Notes: a model not told the origin generated them from the letters alone. A stretch of DNA of 64,000 nt from Streptomyces sp. 7-21 (GCF_016741785.1 NZ_JAERRL010000004.1:62001-126000); one strand, 5' to 3'; positions 8,810 through 17,194 are shown, numbered from the stretch's first letter. Program-made: numbers and translations.

Positions 8810-9613
8810 TCAGCGGCCCAGCCGCTGGTACCGGCGCACCGCCATGGGCGCGAAGACGGCCGTCAGCGCGGCCGGCCAGAACAGCGCCAGCTCCGTCGCG
8901 TGCGCCGTGGCCCAGCCGCCGCCCGAGACGCCCGGGTTCCCGAACAGGTCGCGCGCGGCCGTGACCGTCGCCGACAGCGGGTTCCACTCCGCCACCGTCC
9001 CCAGCCAGCCCGGCATCAGCTCCGGTGCCACGAAGACGTTCGACGCAGCCGTCAGCGGAAACGCCAGCGGGAAGACGAGCAGGCTGACCCGGTCCGGGTC
9101 GCGCACGAGCAGGCCCAGGTAGATCCCGATCCACGTCACCGCCACCCGGAGCAGCAGCACCAGCGCGAGCGCGAGCAGCGCGCGCCCCGCCCCGCGGTGC
9201 CACTCCCAGCCCACCAGCAGGCCGCAGCCGACCAGCACCGCGGTCTCCAGCAGCGCCCGCAGCAGATCAGCGGTGCCGCGCCCCGCCAGCAGCGCCGACC
9301 GCGCCACCGGCATCGCGCGGAACCGGTCCACCACGCCCCGCCCCGTGTCCGTCGCGATGGCCGTGCCGGTCGCGCCCATGCCGTAGAGCATCGTCATCGC
9401 GAAGACGCCGGGCAGCAGGAACTCCCGGTACCCGCCGCCGCCCGGCACGGACATGCCGCTGCCGAAGACGTAGCCGAAGACGAGCACGAACATCACGGGC
9501 AGCGAGAAGTAGAGGCCTATCTCCTCGGGCGAGCGCGCCACGTGCGCCATGTTGCGCCTCGTCATGATCCAGCTGTCGGCCACGGTCCAGCGCAGCCGCG
9601 TCGCCAGGGTCAT
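8810..9613 (-). CDS. ABC-2 type exporter permease (DrrB-like)
   Basis: A 267-aa integral membrane permease of the ABC-2 family with about six predicted helices, for example LLLRVAVTWIGIYLGLLV in the middle. It pairs with the DrrA-like ATPase encoded just upstream, and DrrAB-type pumps export drugs or lipophilic compounds. I chose the ATG at 9613, whose first bases overlap the ATPase stop (ATGA), with GGAAGG placed seven bases upstream. An ATG at 9625 would add four residues and overlap more. The substrate is unknown. The pair is probably controlled by the divergent TetR gene through the operator at 10614-10652. Confidence 0.92.
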   Translation of the reverse strand: MTLATRLRWTVADSWIMTRRNMAHVARSPEEIGLYFSLPVMFVLVFGYVFGSGMSVPGGGGYREFLLPGVFAMTMLYGMGATGTAIATDTGRGVVDRFRAMPVARSALLAGRGTADLLRALLETAVLVGCGLLVGWEWHRGAGRALLALALVLLLRVAVTWIGIYLGLLVRDPDRVSLLVFPLAFPLTAASNVFVAPELMPGWLGTVAEWNPLSATVTAARDLFGNPGVSGGGWATAHATELALFWPAALTAVFAPMAVRRYQRLGR

Positions 9614-10602
9614 GCCGCCTTCCATGCCGCCTCCGCCTCCGCTCGGGTGTGCCCGCCGGCGCGGGTCAGGTGCAGGAACGCCTCGTCGAGGGTCGGGCGC
9701 CGGGTGCCGATGTCCTCGACGTCCACGCCCTGGTCGTGCAGCGCCCGGACCATGTCCGTCAGCGCCGTCACCCGGTCCGCGACCGGCACGCTGACGCGCC
9801 GCGTCTCGGGGTCGGTCTCGGGCGCGCCGTCACCGATCCGTGCCGCCAGGGCGGCCGTGCCGGGCAGCCAGGCCGTGTCGCGCACGACCACCTCCAGCCG
9901 GTCCCCGCCCGTCATCGTCTTCAGCTCGTCGGCCGTGCCCTCGGCGACGACCCGTCCCGTATCGATGACGCTGATCCGCCCGGCCAGCTGGTCGGCCTCC
10001 TCCAGGTACTGCGTGGTCAGCAGCACCGTCGTCCCCTCGGCGACCAGGGCGCGGACCGCGTCCCAGACCTGGTTGCGGCTGCGCGGGTCGAGGCCGGTCG
10101 TCGGCTCATCCAGGAACAGCAGCTGCGGCCTGGTCACCATGCTGGCCGCGAGGTCCAGCCGGCGCCGCATGCCGCCCGAGTACTGGCCGGCGCTCCTCCC
10201 CGCCGCGCCGGTCAGGCCGAACCGCTCCAGCAGCTCGTCGGCGCGCCGCCGGGCGGCGCGCGGGCGCAGCTTCGCGAGCCGTCCGAACATCACCAGGTTC
10301 TGCCGGCCGGAGAGCTGCTCGTCGACGCTCGCGTACTGGCCGGTCAGCCCGATCCGCGCCCGCACCTCGTCGGGCTGCTCGGCCACGTCGAAGCCGCACA
10401 CCGTGGCCCGCCCCTCGTCGCAGCGCAGCAGCGTCGACAGCACGCGCACCGCCGTCGTCTTGCCGGCGCCGTTGGGCCCCAGCAGGCCGTGGACCGTGCC
10501 GGCGGGCACGGTCAGCTCCAGCCCGTCCAGTGCCGTCGTGGCGCGCCGTCTCCCCCCGTACCGCTTGCGAAGCCCGCGGGCTTCGATGGCGTGGCCGCTC
10601 AT
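9610..10602 (-). CDS. ABC exporter ATPase (DrrA-like)
   Basis: A 330-aa ATPase that powers the permease encoded next to it. Seen: Walker A GPNGAGKTT near residue 42-50, a Q-loop, the signature YSGGMRRRLDLA near 145, Walker B LLFLDEPTTGLD near 165, and the switch His region replaced by LLTTQYLEEAD, where Gln takes the position of the usual His, as is common in the DrrA/DUF4162 branch. A C-terminal DUF4162-like domain follows (residues about 225-330). Family members confer daunorubicin or other drug resistance. The gene begins 11 bases from the TetR operator candidate and overlaps the permease gene by four bases. Confidence 0.95.
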   Translation of the reverse strand: MSGHAIEARGLRKRYGGRRRATTALDGLELTVPAGTVHGLLGPNGAGKTTAVRVLSTLLRCDEGRATVCGFDVAEQPDEVRARIGLTGQYASVDEQLSGRQNLVMFGRLAKLRPRAARRRADELLERFGLTGAAGRSAGQYSGGMRRRLDLAASMVTRPQLLFLDEPTTGLDPRSRNQVWDAVRALVAEGTTVLLTTQYLEEADQLAGRISVIDTGRVVAEGTADELKTMTGGDRLEVVVRDTAWLPGTAALAARIGDGAPETDPETRRVSVPVADRVTALTDMVRALHDQGVDVEDIGTRRPTLDEAFLHLTRAGGHTRAEAEAAWKAA

Positions 10603-10613
10603 CTCGCACCCCC

Positions 10614-10652
10614 AAAACCGTATACGCCGTAGTCTACACCATACACAGTTTT
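10614..10652. promoter_or_regulatory. TetR operator candidate (18-bp inverted repeat arms)
   Basis: Between the divergent exporter and TetR genes, AAAACCGTATACGCCGTA (10614-10631) and TACACCATACACAGTTTT (10635-10652) form an inverted repeat around GTC, with 13 of 18 positions matching. It is AT-rich against the local GC background and is the only such element in the 84-base gap, so it is the natural binding site of the adjacent TetR protein. Confidence 0.7.
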
Positions 10653-10686
10653 AGGATGGCGTCAACGACGGACGGGACGGGGAGGC

Positions 10687-11517
10687 ATGGCGGAACAGCG
10701 CCGGGACCTGGAGCTGACGGTCCAGCTGCTCTGGCGCGGGAAGCGGCCGGGCAGCCGGGGGCCGCGCGGCAGCCTCACGCTCGACGAGATCGTGGGCACG
10801 GCGATCGCGATCGCCGAGGACGAGGGCCTCGCCGGGGTGTCGATGCGGAAGATCGCCGAGCGGCTCGGCGTGACGACGATGACGCTCTACCGGTACGTGC
10901 CGGGCAAGGAAGACCTGCTGGACCTGATGTTCGACATGGGCACGGGACCGCCGCCCGCCGAGGACTGGCCGGAAGGGTGGCGCGAGGGCCTGTCCGCGTA
11001 CGCGCGCGCCACCTACGAGAAGCTGCTGGCGCACCCGTGGCTGCTCGACATCCCGCTCCAGGGGCCGCCGCTGGGGCCGAACAACCTGGCCTGGATGGAG
11101 TCGGCGCTGGCGGTCCTTGAGGGCACCCACCTGCGGCCGGACCAGAAGATCGGCGTGCTGATGCTGGTGACCGGCTTCTGCCTGAGCGAGGCGAGGATGT
11201 CCGTCTCGCTGGAGCGCTCGGCCTCGCACACCGGCGTGACGTACGAGGAGTGGGGGCGCGTCTACGAGCGGCTGCTGCGCGACGTCGTGCGCAGCGGCCG
11301 TTTCCCCTCGCTCGCCAGGGTGCTGGCGGACGGGGCCTTCGCGGAGGAGAGCGAGGGGCCGGTGGAGGACTTCGAGTACGGCCTGGCCATCCTGCTGGAC
11401 GGCATCGCGGCCCTGATGCGCGCCAACGCGCTCGACGGCCCGGGCGGGGCGGGGGGCCGTCCTGCCCCGCCTGCCCCGCCGGCCCCGCAGTCAGCTCAGG
11501 GGCGCGCGCGCCCCTGA
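10687..11517 (+). CDS. TetR/AcrR family regulator of the adjacent exporter
   Basis: A 276-aa repressor with an N-terminal helix-turn-helix (about residues 38-85; SMRKIAERLGVTTMTLYRYVPGKEDLLDLMFD is spread over 57-88) and a TetR_C-type ligand-binding domain rich in helices. The first 35 residues are a basic, Arg/Gly-rich extension not needed for the fold. It is divergent from the DrrAB-like genes, and by analogy represses them until the exported compound, or a relative of it, binds. The ATG at 10687 is preceded by GGGGAGG. The protein ends in a Pro/Ala tail, and its stop codon lies inside the terminator hairpin at 11494-11519. Confidence 0.93.
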   Translation: MAEQRRDLELTVQLLWRGKRPGSRGPRGSLTLDEIVGTAIAIAEDEGLAGVSMRKIAERLGVTTMTLYRYVPGKEDLLDLMFDMGTGPPPAEDWPEGWREGLSAYARATYEKLLAHPWLLDIPLQGPPLGPNNLAWMESALAVLEGTHLRPDQKIGVLMLVTGFCLSEARMSVSLERSASHTGVTYEEWGRVYERLLRDVVRSGRFPSLARVLADGAFAEESEGPVEDFEYGLAILLDGIAALMRANALDGPGGAGGRPAPPAPPAPQSAQGRARP

Positions 11518-11519
11518 GC
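11494..11519. terminator. Terminator, 26-base perfect palindrome
   Basis: GCTCAGGGGCGCG is followed directly by its exact complement CGCGCCCCTGAGC. It sits between the convergent TetR and acyl-CoA dehydrogenase genes, overlaps the TetR stop codon, and can serve both directions. Confidence 0.75.
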
Positions 11520-11539
11520 GGATGGGTAAGGGCCCGCCG

Positions 11540-12700
11540 TCAGGGCAGCTTCCGCGCCATCACCAGGCGCTGCACCTGGTTGGTGCCCTCGTAGATCTGG
11601 GTGATCTTGGCGTCGCGCATCATCCGCTCCACCGGGTAGTCGCGCGTGTAGCCGTAGCCGCCCAGCAGCTGCACCGCGTCCGTGGTCACCTCCATGGCCA
11701 CGTCCGAGGCGTAGCACTTGGCGGCGGCCCCGAAGAAGGTCAGGTCGTCCTCGTCGCGCTCCGACTTGGCGGCGGCGGCGTACGTCAGCTGACGGGCCGC
11801 CTCCAGCTTCATCGCCATGTCGGCGAGCATGAACTGCACGCCCTGGAAGTCCCCGACCGGCCTGCCGAACTGCTTGCGCTCCCTGACGTACCCCTTGGCG
11901 TAGTCCAGGGCGCCCTGCGCGATGCCCAGCGCCTGCGCGGCGATGGTGATGCGGGTGTGGTCCAGCGTCCGCATGGCGGTGGCGAAGCCGGTGCCCTCCT
12001 CGCCGATCATCCGGTCGGCCGGGATCCGGACGTTGTCGAGATAGACCTCGCGGGTCGGGGAGCCCTTGATGCCCAGCTTCTTCTCCGGGGCGCCGAACGA
12101 CACGCCCTCGTCGCTCTTCTCCACGACGAACGCCGAGATGCCGCCCCGCGTCCGCTTGTCCGGGTCGGTGACGGCCATCACGGTGTAGTACTCGGAGACG
12201 CCGGCGTTGGTGATCCAGCGCTTGACGCCGTTGAGCACGTAGTGGTCGCCGTCGCGGACCGCACGCGTCTTCATGCCGCCGGCGTCGGAGCCCGCGTCCG
12301 GCTCGGACAGGCAGTAGGAGAACATCGCCTCGCCCCGGGCCAGCGGCGTGAGGTAACGCCGCTTCAGCTCGGGGGAGCCGGCCAGCATCAGCGGCAGCGA
12401 ACCCAGCTTGTTCACGGCGGGGATCAGCGAGGAGGAGGCGCACACGCGGGCCACCTCCTCGATCACGATGACGGTGGCCAGCGCGTCGGCACCCGCGCCG
12501 CCGAACTCCTCGGGAACGTGGACGGCGTGCAGGTCGCTGGCGACCAGCGCGTCGTGCGCCTCCTGCGGGAAACGCCCCTGCTCGTCCACGTCGGCGGCGT
12601 GCGGTGCGATCTTCGCCTCGGCCAGGGCACGGACGGTCTCCCGGAGCATGTCGTGCTCCTCGGCCGGGCGGTAGAGGTCGAAGTCTGCGGCTGAAGCCAC
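11540..12700 (-). CDS. Acyl-CoA dehydrogenase
   Basis: A 386-aa flavin enzyme that introduces the 2,3-double bond in acyl-CoA during beta-oxidation or branched-chain amino-acid breakdown. Seen: the three-part acyl-CoA dehydrogenase fold, the signature SEPDAGSDAGG around residue 135-145, and QLLGGYGYTRDYPVERMMRDA followed by IYEGTNQVQR near the end, with Glu of YEGTN as the catalytic base of the short-chain/butyryl type. The GTG start at 12700 has GAGGAG about ten bases upstream. It is divergent from ugd, and a 13-base palindrome at 12754-12766 lies in its promoter region, suggesting control by a TetR-like fatty-acid regulator encoded elsewhere. The exact chain-length preference cannot be read from the sequence. 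Confidence 0.95.
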   Translation of the reverse strand: MASAADFDLYRPAEEHDMLRETVRALAEAKIAPHAADVDEQGRFPQEAHDALVASDLHAVHVPEEFGGAGADALATVIVIEEVARVCASSSLIPAVNKLGSLPLMLAGSPELKRRYLTPLARGEAMFSYCLSEPDAGSDAGGMKTRAVRDGDHYVLNGVKRWITNAGVSEYYTVMAVTDPDKRTRGGISAFVVEKSDEGVSFGAPEKKLGIKGSPTREVYLDNVRIPADRMIGEEGTGFATAMRTLDHTRITIAAQALGIAQGALDYAKGYVRERKQFGRPVGDFQGVQFMLADMAMKLEAARQLTYAAAAKSERDEDDLTFFGAAAKCYASDVAMEVTTDAVQLLGGYGYTRDYPVERMMRDAKITQIYEGTNQVQRLVMARKLP

Positions 12701-12753
12701 GGTGGTTCACTCCTCGCTGGTCTGCTGGCGCTCCGGAGGCACGCTAATAACCG

Positions 12754-12766
12754 TTAAGTAACTTAA
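12754..12766. promoter_or_regulatory. Operator candidate TTAAGTAACTTAA
   Basis: TTAAGT-A-ACTTAA is a perfect 13-base palindrome, all A/T apart from two G/C pairs, about 54 bases before the acyl-CoA dehydrogenase start. It stands out sharply from the surrounding GC-rich DNA and probably binds a dimeric regulator of the dehydrogenase. Confidence 0.6.
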
Positions 12767-12868
12767 TCCTATGACCCCCCGCCGCCTGTGGACAGTGAGG
12801 CGGGCGGGAAGGCGAGGCGTTCTATGCTCGGGACCCGCACGCACCTCTCCTCTACCCCGGGAGTCCCG

Positions 12869-14215
12869 ATGCCTACGCGCCCGAAGATCACCGTTATCGG
12901 AACCGGGTACCTCGGCGCCACCCATGCCGCCGCCATGGCGGAGCTGGGCTTTGAGGTGCTGGGCCTGGACGTCTCGGCGGAGAAGATCGAGGCGCTCGGC
13001 CGGGGCGAGCCCCCGATGTACGAGCCGGGGCTCCAGGAGCTGCTGCGGCGGCACGTCGCGGGACACGAGGGTTCCACCGGGCGGCTGTCCTTCACCACTT
13101 CCTACGCCGACGCGGCGGCCTTCGGCGACGTCCACTTCATCTGCGTGAACACCCCGCAGAAGCCGGGGGAGTACGCCTGCGACATGACCTACGTCGACGC
13201 GGCGGTCGAGCAGCTGGCACCGCTGCTGACCCGGCCGGCCCTCGTCGTCGGCAAGTCCACCGTGCCGGTCGGCAGCGCCGCGCGGCTGGCGGCCCGGATC
13301 GCCGAGCTGGCGCCCGTGGGCGAGGAGGCCGAGCTGGCGTGGAACCCCGAATTCCTGCGCGAGGGCTTCGCCGTGCGCGACACGCTCCACCCCGACCGCA
13401 TCGTGGCGGGCGTCGCGAGCGAACGCGCCGAGGCGACGCTGCGCGAGCTGTACGCGCAGCCGGTCGCGGAGGGCTCGCCGTTCCTGGTGACCGACCTGCC
13501 CACCGCCGAGCTGGTCAAGACGGCGGCCAACGCCTTCCTGTCCACGAAGATCTCGTTCATCAACGCCATGGCCGAGATCTGCGAGACGGCCGGCGGGGAC
13601 GTGGTGCGCCTCGCCGAGGCGCTGGGGTACGACGACCGCATTGGCCACCGCTTCCTGCGCGCGGGCATCGGCTTCGGCGGCGGCTGCCTGCCGAAGGACA
13701 TCCGTGCGTTCATGGCCCGCGCGGGCGAGCTGGGCGCCGCTGAGGCGCTGTCCTTCCTGCGCGAGATCGACTCGATCAACATGCGGCGCCGCGCCGCCAT
13801 GGTGGAGCTGACGCGCGAGACGCTCGGCGGCACGCTGCTGGGCACCCGCGTGGCCGTGCTCGGCGCCGCCTTCAAGCCGGACTCCGACGACGTGCGCGAC
13901 TCGCCCGCGCTGAACATCGCGGGGCAGCTCCACCTCCAGGGCGCACAGGTCACGGTCTACGACCCCAAGGCCATGGACAACGCCAAGGCTGTCTTCCCCA
14001 CGCTGCGGTACGCCTCCTCGGCCCGCGAGGCCGCGAGCGGGGCTGACGCCGTGCTCCACCTGACGGAGTGGCGTGAGTTCCGTGAGCTGGACCCGGCGGA
14101 GCTGGGCGAGGTCGTCACCTCCCCGCGGATACTCGACGGCCGGAACACGCTGGACCCGGCCAAGTGGCGCAAGGCCGGATGGACGTACCGGGCCCTGGGG
14201 CGGCCCACGGCCTGA
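12869..14215 (+). CDS. ugd: UDP-glucose 6-dehydrogenase
   Basis: A 448-aa NAD-dependent enzyme that oxidises UDP-glucose twice to UDP-glucuronate, a precursor of acidic wall or capsule sugars. Seen: an N-terminal Rossmann motif (VIGTGYLGATHAA, residues 9-21), the central helix domain with ELVKTAANAFLSTKISFIN, the catalytic Cys in FGGGCLPKD around residue 273, and a C-terminal nucleotide-binding domain with AFKPDSDDVRDSPA. The ATG at 12869 places the Rossmann strand at the usual distance. Frames further upstream are not supported. UDP-glucuronate could feed the wall-polymer genes that follow in the LCP region, but that link is only positional. Confidence 0.95.
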   Translation: MPTRPKITVIGTGYLGATHAAAMAELGFEVLGLDVSAEKIEALGRGEPPMYEPGLQELLRRHVAGHEGSTGRLSFTTSYADAAAFGDVHFICVNTPQKPGEYACDMTYVDAAVEQLAPLLTRPALVVGKSTVPVGSAARLAARIAELAPVGEEAELAWNPEFLREGFAVRDTLHPDRIVAGVASERAEATLRELYAQPVAEGSPFLVTDLPTAELVKTAANAFLSTKISFINAMAEICETAGGDVVRLAEALGYDDRIGHRFLRAGIGFGGGCLPKDIRAFMARAGELGAAEALSFLREIDSINMRRRAAMVELTRETLGGTLLGTRVAVLGAAFKPDSDDVRDSPALNIAGQLHLQGAQVTVYDPKAMDNAKAVFPTLRYASSAREAASGADAVLHLTEWREFRELDPAELGEVVTSPRILDGRNTLDPAKWRKAGWTYRALGRPTA

Positions 14216-14236
14216 GCTTCCGCGCCTCCGGTGGGG

Positions 14237-14265
14237 TTGTCAGGGTCCCGTCATGTCCCTAGAGT
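14237..14265 (+). promoter_or_regulatory. Promoter of the endoglucanase gene
   Basis: TTGTCA (14237-14242) and TAGAGT (14260-14265) are separated by exactly 17 bases, a good match to a housekeeping sigma promoter. The predicted start site near 14272 lies just before the CebR-like box. Confidence 0.6.
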
Positions 14266-14281
14266 CCGCAGCGCATGCGTG

Positions 14282-14295
14282 CGGGAGCGCTCCCA
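14282..14295 (+). promoter_or_regulatory. CebR/CelR-like operator
   Basis: CGGGAGCGCTCCCA matches the known Streptomyces cellulose-regulator box TGGGAGCGCTCCCA at 13 of 14 positions, including the full 12-base palindrome 14283-14294. It lies just downstream of the predicted transcription start, where a repressor would block the endoglucanase gene until cello-oligosaccharides appear. Confidence 0.8.
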
Positions 14296-14326
14296 TGACG
14301 CCTTGTCCCCCCACTGAAGGAGCACC

Positions 14327-15106
14327 ATGAGTTCTCGTCCACTCCACCGGCCGCGCACCGGACTGCGCGCGGCGGTGACGGCGATCGTGGTCGCCATCGG
14401 GTCGGTGGCCGCTCTCGTCCTCACCTCTCCCGGCGCCCAGGCGCAGACCGAGATCTGCGAGAAGTTCGGCACCACCACCGTCGGCAACTACATCGCGCAG
14501 AACAACGCCTGGGGCACCGACCAGCCGCAGTGCATCAGCGTCACCGGCAGCGGCTTCACCGTGACCCAGGCCGAGGGCAGCGTCCCGACCAGCGGTGCGC
14601 CCAAGTCCTACCCGTCGGTGTTCCTGGGCTGCCACTACACCAACTGCTCGCCCGGCACCAACCTGCCGCAGCAGGTCAGCGCGATCGGCAGCGCGCCCAC
14701 CGACATCTCCTACACCTACGTCGACAACGCGGTGTACAACGCGTCGTACGACATCTGGCTCGACCCGACGCCCAAGACCGACGGCGTCAACCAGCTGGAG
14801 ATCATGATCTGGCTCAACCGCGTCGGCCCGATCCAGCCGATCGGCTCCCAGACCGGCACCGCGGACGTCGGCGGCCAGCAGTGGGAGGTCTGGACCGGCA
14901 ACAACGGGTCGAACGAGGTGATCTCCTTCGTCGCCCCCTCCGCTCTGAGCAGCTACAGCTTCGACGTCATGAACTTCGTCGACGAGGCGATAGCCAGGGG
15001 CATGGCGACCCAGGACTGGTACCTCACCAGCATCCAGGCGGGCTTCGAGCCTTGGGAGAACGGCGCCGGCCTCGCGGTCAACTCCTTCTCGGCGTCGGTG
15101 AACTGA
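14327..15106 (+). CDS. Secreted GH12 endo-1,4-beta-glucanase
   Basis: A secreted cellulase of 259 aa, family GH12, which cuts internal bonds of cellulose with retention. Seen: a signal peptide ending near AQAQT (residue about 38), then a single jelly-roll catalytic domain with QLEIMIWLN (the nucleophile Glu near residue 165) and GFEPWENG (the acid/base Glu near residue 243), the two catalytic glutamates of GH12. Two Cys pairs probably form disulfides. No cellulose-binding module or linker is present, unlike many Streptomyces cellulases. The start ATG follows GAAGGAG. Promoter and CebR-like operator lie directly upstream, which supports cellobiose-induced expression. Confidence 0.93.
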   Translation: MSSRPLHRPRTGLRAAVTAIVVAIGSVAALVLTSPGAQAQTEICEKFGTTTVGNYIAQNNAWGTDQPQCISVTGSGFTVTQAEGSVPTSGAPKSYPSVFLGCHYTNCSPGTNLPQQVSAIGSAPTDISYTYVDNAVYNASYDIWLDPTPKTDGVNQLEIMIWLNRVGPIQPIGSQTGTADVGGQQWEVWTGNNGSNEVISFVAPSALSSYSFDVMNFVDEAIARGMATQDWYLTSIQAGFEPWENGAGLAVNSFSASVN

Positions 15107-15241
15107 CTAACCGTCATTGCTCCGCCGGCTTCGTGGCCGCAGCGTGCCACCGCGCGGTCCGGGCCGCCGCCGTGCGGCGGTGGCGGCCCGGACGGGCGAA
15201 AACCGCGTGCGGCCGGGCCGCCGGGCTCCCCACAATGGCGC

Positions 15242-15907
15242 ATGGCCACCCTCGTCGATCACTGGCCCCTGCTGGGGCTGCGTCTTGTGACTCCCCGTCT
15301 CGAGCTGAGGCTGCCGCGCGAGGCCGAGCTGGCCGCGCTGGCGGACCTGGCGGCCGGAGGCATCCACGATCCGGTGCGCATGCCGTTCGCCGTGCCGTGG
15401 ACCGACCTGCCGCCGGCCGAGCGGGCCCGCTCCGTGATCCAGTACTACTGGAGCCGCCTCGGCGCCTGCCAGCCGGCGGACTGGTCCCTTCCCTTCAGCG
15501 TCTTCCACGACGGGACGGTCATCGGTCAGCAGGAGATCAGCGCCCGTGATTTCGCGACGACGCGGCAGGCCGCCACCGGCTCCTGGCTCGGTCAGGCCTA
15601 CCAGGGCCGCGGTCTCGGCACGGAGATGCGGGCGGCCGTGCTGCACCTGGCCTTCGCCTGCCTCGGCGCGCGGGACGCGGTCTCGGGCGCCTTCGAGGAC
15701 AATCCCGCCTCGCTGGCGGTCTCTGTGAAGCTGGGCTACGAGCGGGACGGCATCAACCGCCTCGCGGTGCGCGGCGAACGCGTCACCGAGTACCGGCTGC
15801 GGCTGACGCGCGAGCGCTGGGAGGAGCACCGCGGCGTGCCGGTGACGGTCAGCGGGCTCGGGCCGTGCCTGCCGCTGCTGGGTCTGGAACCGGGTCTGGA
15901 ATCGTAG
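15242..15907 (+). CDS. GNAT acetyltransferase (RimJ/RimL-like)
   Basis: A 221-aa acetyl-CoA-dependent N-acetyltransferase. Seen: an N-terminal RLELRLPREAELAAL segment typical of the RimJ/RimL group, the acetyl-CoA pyrophosphate loop GQAYQGRGLGTEMRAAVL at about residue 117-134, and the NPASLAVSVKLGYE segment at about 160. The residues after 190 look like a disordered tail. The acceptor cannot be predicted; members act on ribosomal proteins, antibiotics or metabolites. It is followed four bases later by a methyltransferase gene, so the two are probably cotranscribed. Confidence 0.88.
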   Translation: MATLVDHWPLLGLRLVTPRLELRLPREAELAALADLAAGGIHDPVRMPFAVPWTDLPPAERARSVIQYYWSRLGACQPADWSLPFSVFHDGTVIGQQEISARDFATTRQAATGSWLGQAYQGRGLGTEMRAAVLHLAFACLGARDAVSGAFEDNPASLAVSVKLGYERDGINRLAVRGERVTEYRLRLTRERWEEHRGVPVTVSGLGPCLPLLGLEPGLES

Positions 15908-15911
15908 GGGC

Positions 15912-16601
15912 GTGTTCTCTCCCGAAGGCCCCAGTCTGCGTGAACTCGCCGTCCAGGCGCTGTCGTCCGTCGAGCGCGGGTATGACCTGCTCGCGCCGAA
16001 GTTCGACGCCACGCCGTTCCGCACGCCCGGTGTCCTGCTGGACGCCGTGGCCGGGGCGCTGCGCCCGCTCGGGCCGTTCGGTGAAGGGCTCGACCTGTGC
16101 TGCGGCACGGGCGCCGGCCTGGGCGTGCTGCGCCGGGTGTGCCGCGGCCCGGTCACCGGGGTCGACTTCAGCGCGGGCATGCTCGCCCAGGCGCGCCGTG
16201 CCCACCCCTGCGCCCGCTTCGTGCGCGCCGACGCGCGGGCGCTCCCGTTCGCCGGCGCCTTCGATCTCGCCGTCAGCTTCGGCGCGTTCGGTCACTTCCT
16301 GCCCCGCGAGCGGGCCCCGCTGTTCGCCGGGGTGTACCGCGCGCTGCGGCCCGGCGGCTGCTTCGCGTTCCCCCTGGTGCGTCCGCCGCGCGTCGGTTCG
16401 GGCCTGTACTGGGCGCTGTGGGGCTTTGATCTGGCCATGCGGATCCGCAACGCGGTGTGGCGCCCTCCGTTCGTGATGTACTACCGGACCTTCCGCCTGC
16501 CGGACGTCCTGGCGGACCTGGCCCGCACCGGCTTCCGCACGCATACGCGGCCGCTGCTGCGGGACAGCCTGCTGCTCGTGGCCCGGCGTCCCGGCGGCTG
16601 A
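15912..16601 (+). CDS. Class I SAM-dependent methyltransferase
   Basis: A 229-aa methyltransferase of unknown substrate. Seen: the SAM-binding motif I LDLCCGTGAGLGVL around residue 59-72, motif II/III with VTGVDFSAGMLAQARRAHP, and the ubiE-like segment FDLAVSFGAFGHFLPRE. A C-terminal part of about 80 residues probably forms the substrate cap. GTG at 15912 is the only sensible start and leaves four bases after the acetyltransferase stop, indicating an operon. Confidence 0.9.
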   Translation: MFSPEGPSLRELAVQALSSVERGYDLLAPKFDATPFRTPGVLLDAVAGALRPLGPFGEGLDLCCGTGAGLGVLRRVCRGPVTGVDFSAGMLAQARRAHPCARFVRADARALPFAGAFDLAVSFGAFGHFLPRERAPLFAGVYRALRPGGCFAFPLVRPPRVGSGLYWALWGFDLAMRIRNAVWRPPFVMYYRTFRLPDVLADLARTGFRTHTRPLLRDSLLLVARRPGG

Positions 16602-16636
16602 GCCGCCGGGACGGACGGAAAACCGCGAGCCGTCCG

Positions 16637-17185
16637 TCACGCGGGCCGGGCGGGCGCGCCCGTGCCGCCCGTGCCGCGCCGCCTGGCCCGGTAGCTGCGC
16701 ATCTTCGCGCGCGCCCCGCAGACGCGCATGGAGCACCAGCGCCGGCGTCCCGCCGGGCTCTGGTCGTAGAACGCCCACGCGCAGTTCTCGGCCGGGCACA
16801 CCTTCAGCCGCTCCCACGTTCCTTCCGCCTGTGCCGCTGCGATGCCGGCGGCCAGGCGGGCGGTCAGCTCGGCGAACGGCGCCAGTCCCGGTGCCGGAAC
16901 GAGCCGTGGCGTGCCCGAGGCGGTCAGCCGCACGGTCAGCGGGGCCTGAGCCAGCAGCGCGTTGAGGTCCGCCGGGTCGCCGTCCGGGCGGAGCCGGGCG
17001 GCGCGCAGCGCCTCGCGCAGGCGCAGCAGCGAGGGCACGTCGCCGGGGGCGAGGCGGGGCAGGCCGTGCTCCCGGGTGAACGCGGTGACGCCCTCGGCGG
17101 AGTCCAGCGCGTCGGTTCCCGCTTCGGCGTCACGGGTGTTGAGCAGGGCGAGGACCGGCACGAGCCCCGCTGGTACGTCTCGCAT
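16637..17185 (-). CDS. CGNR zinc-finger protein (ABATE family), probable regulator
   Basis: A 182-aa protein of the ABATE/CGNR family, thought to be stress-linked DNA-binding regulators. Seen: a helical N-terminal domain with LLNTRD at residues about 14-19, and a C-terminal zinc finger with CPAENCAWAFYD and a second pair CSMRVCGARAKMR, where CGAR replaces the usual CGNR. A basic Arg-rich tail follows. The ATG at 17185 is used here; an in-frame GTG at 17194 is equally possible, and neither has a good ribosome binding site, so a leaderless message is likely. It is divergent from the VOC gene across an ordered array of GTTACC/GGTAAC half-sites, which it may bind. Confidence 0.85.
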   Translation of the reverse strand: MRDVPAGLVPVLALLNTRDAEAGTDALDSAEGVTAFTREHGLPRLAPGDVPSLLRLREALRAARLRPDGDPADLNALLAQAPLTVRLTASGTPRLVPAPGLAPFAELTARLAAGIAAAQAEGTWERLKVCPAENCAWAFYDQSPAGRRRWCSMRVCGARAKMRSYRARRRGTGGTGAPARPA

Positions 17186-17194
17186 CCTTGCCAC

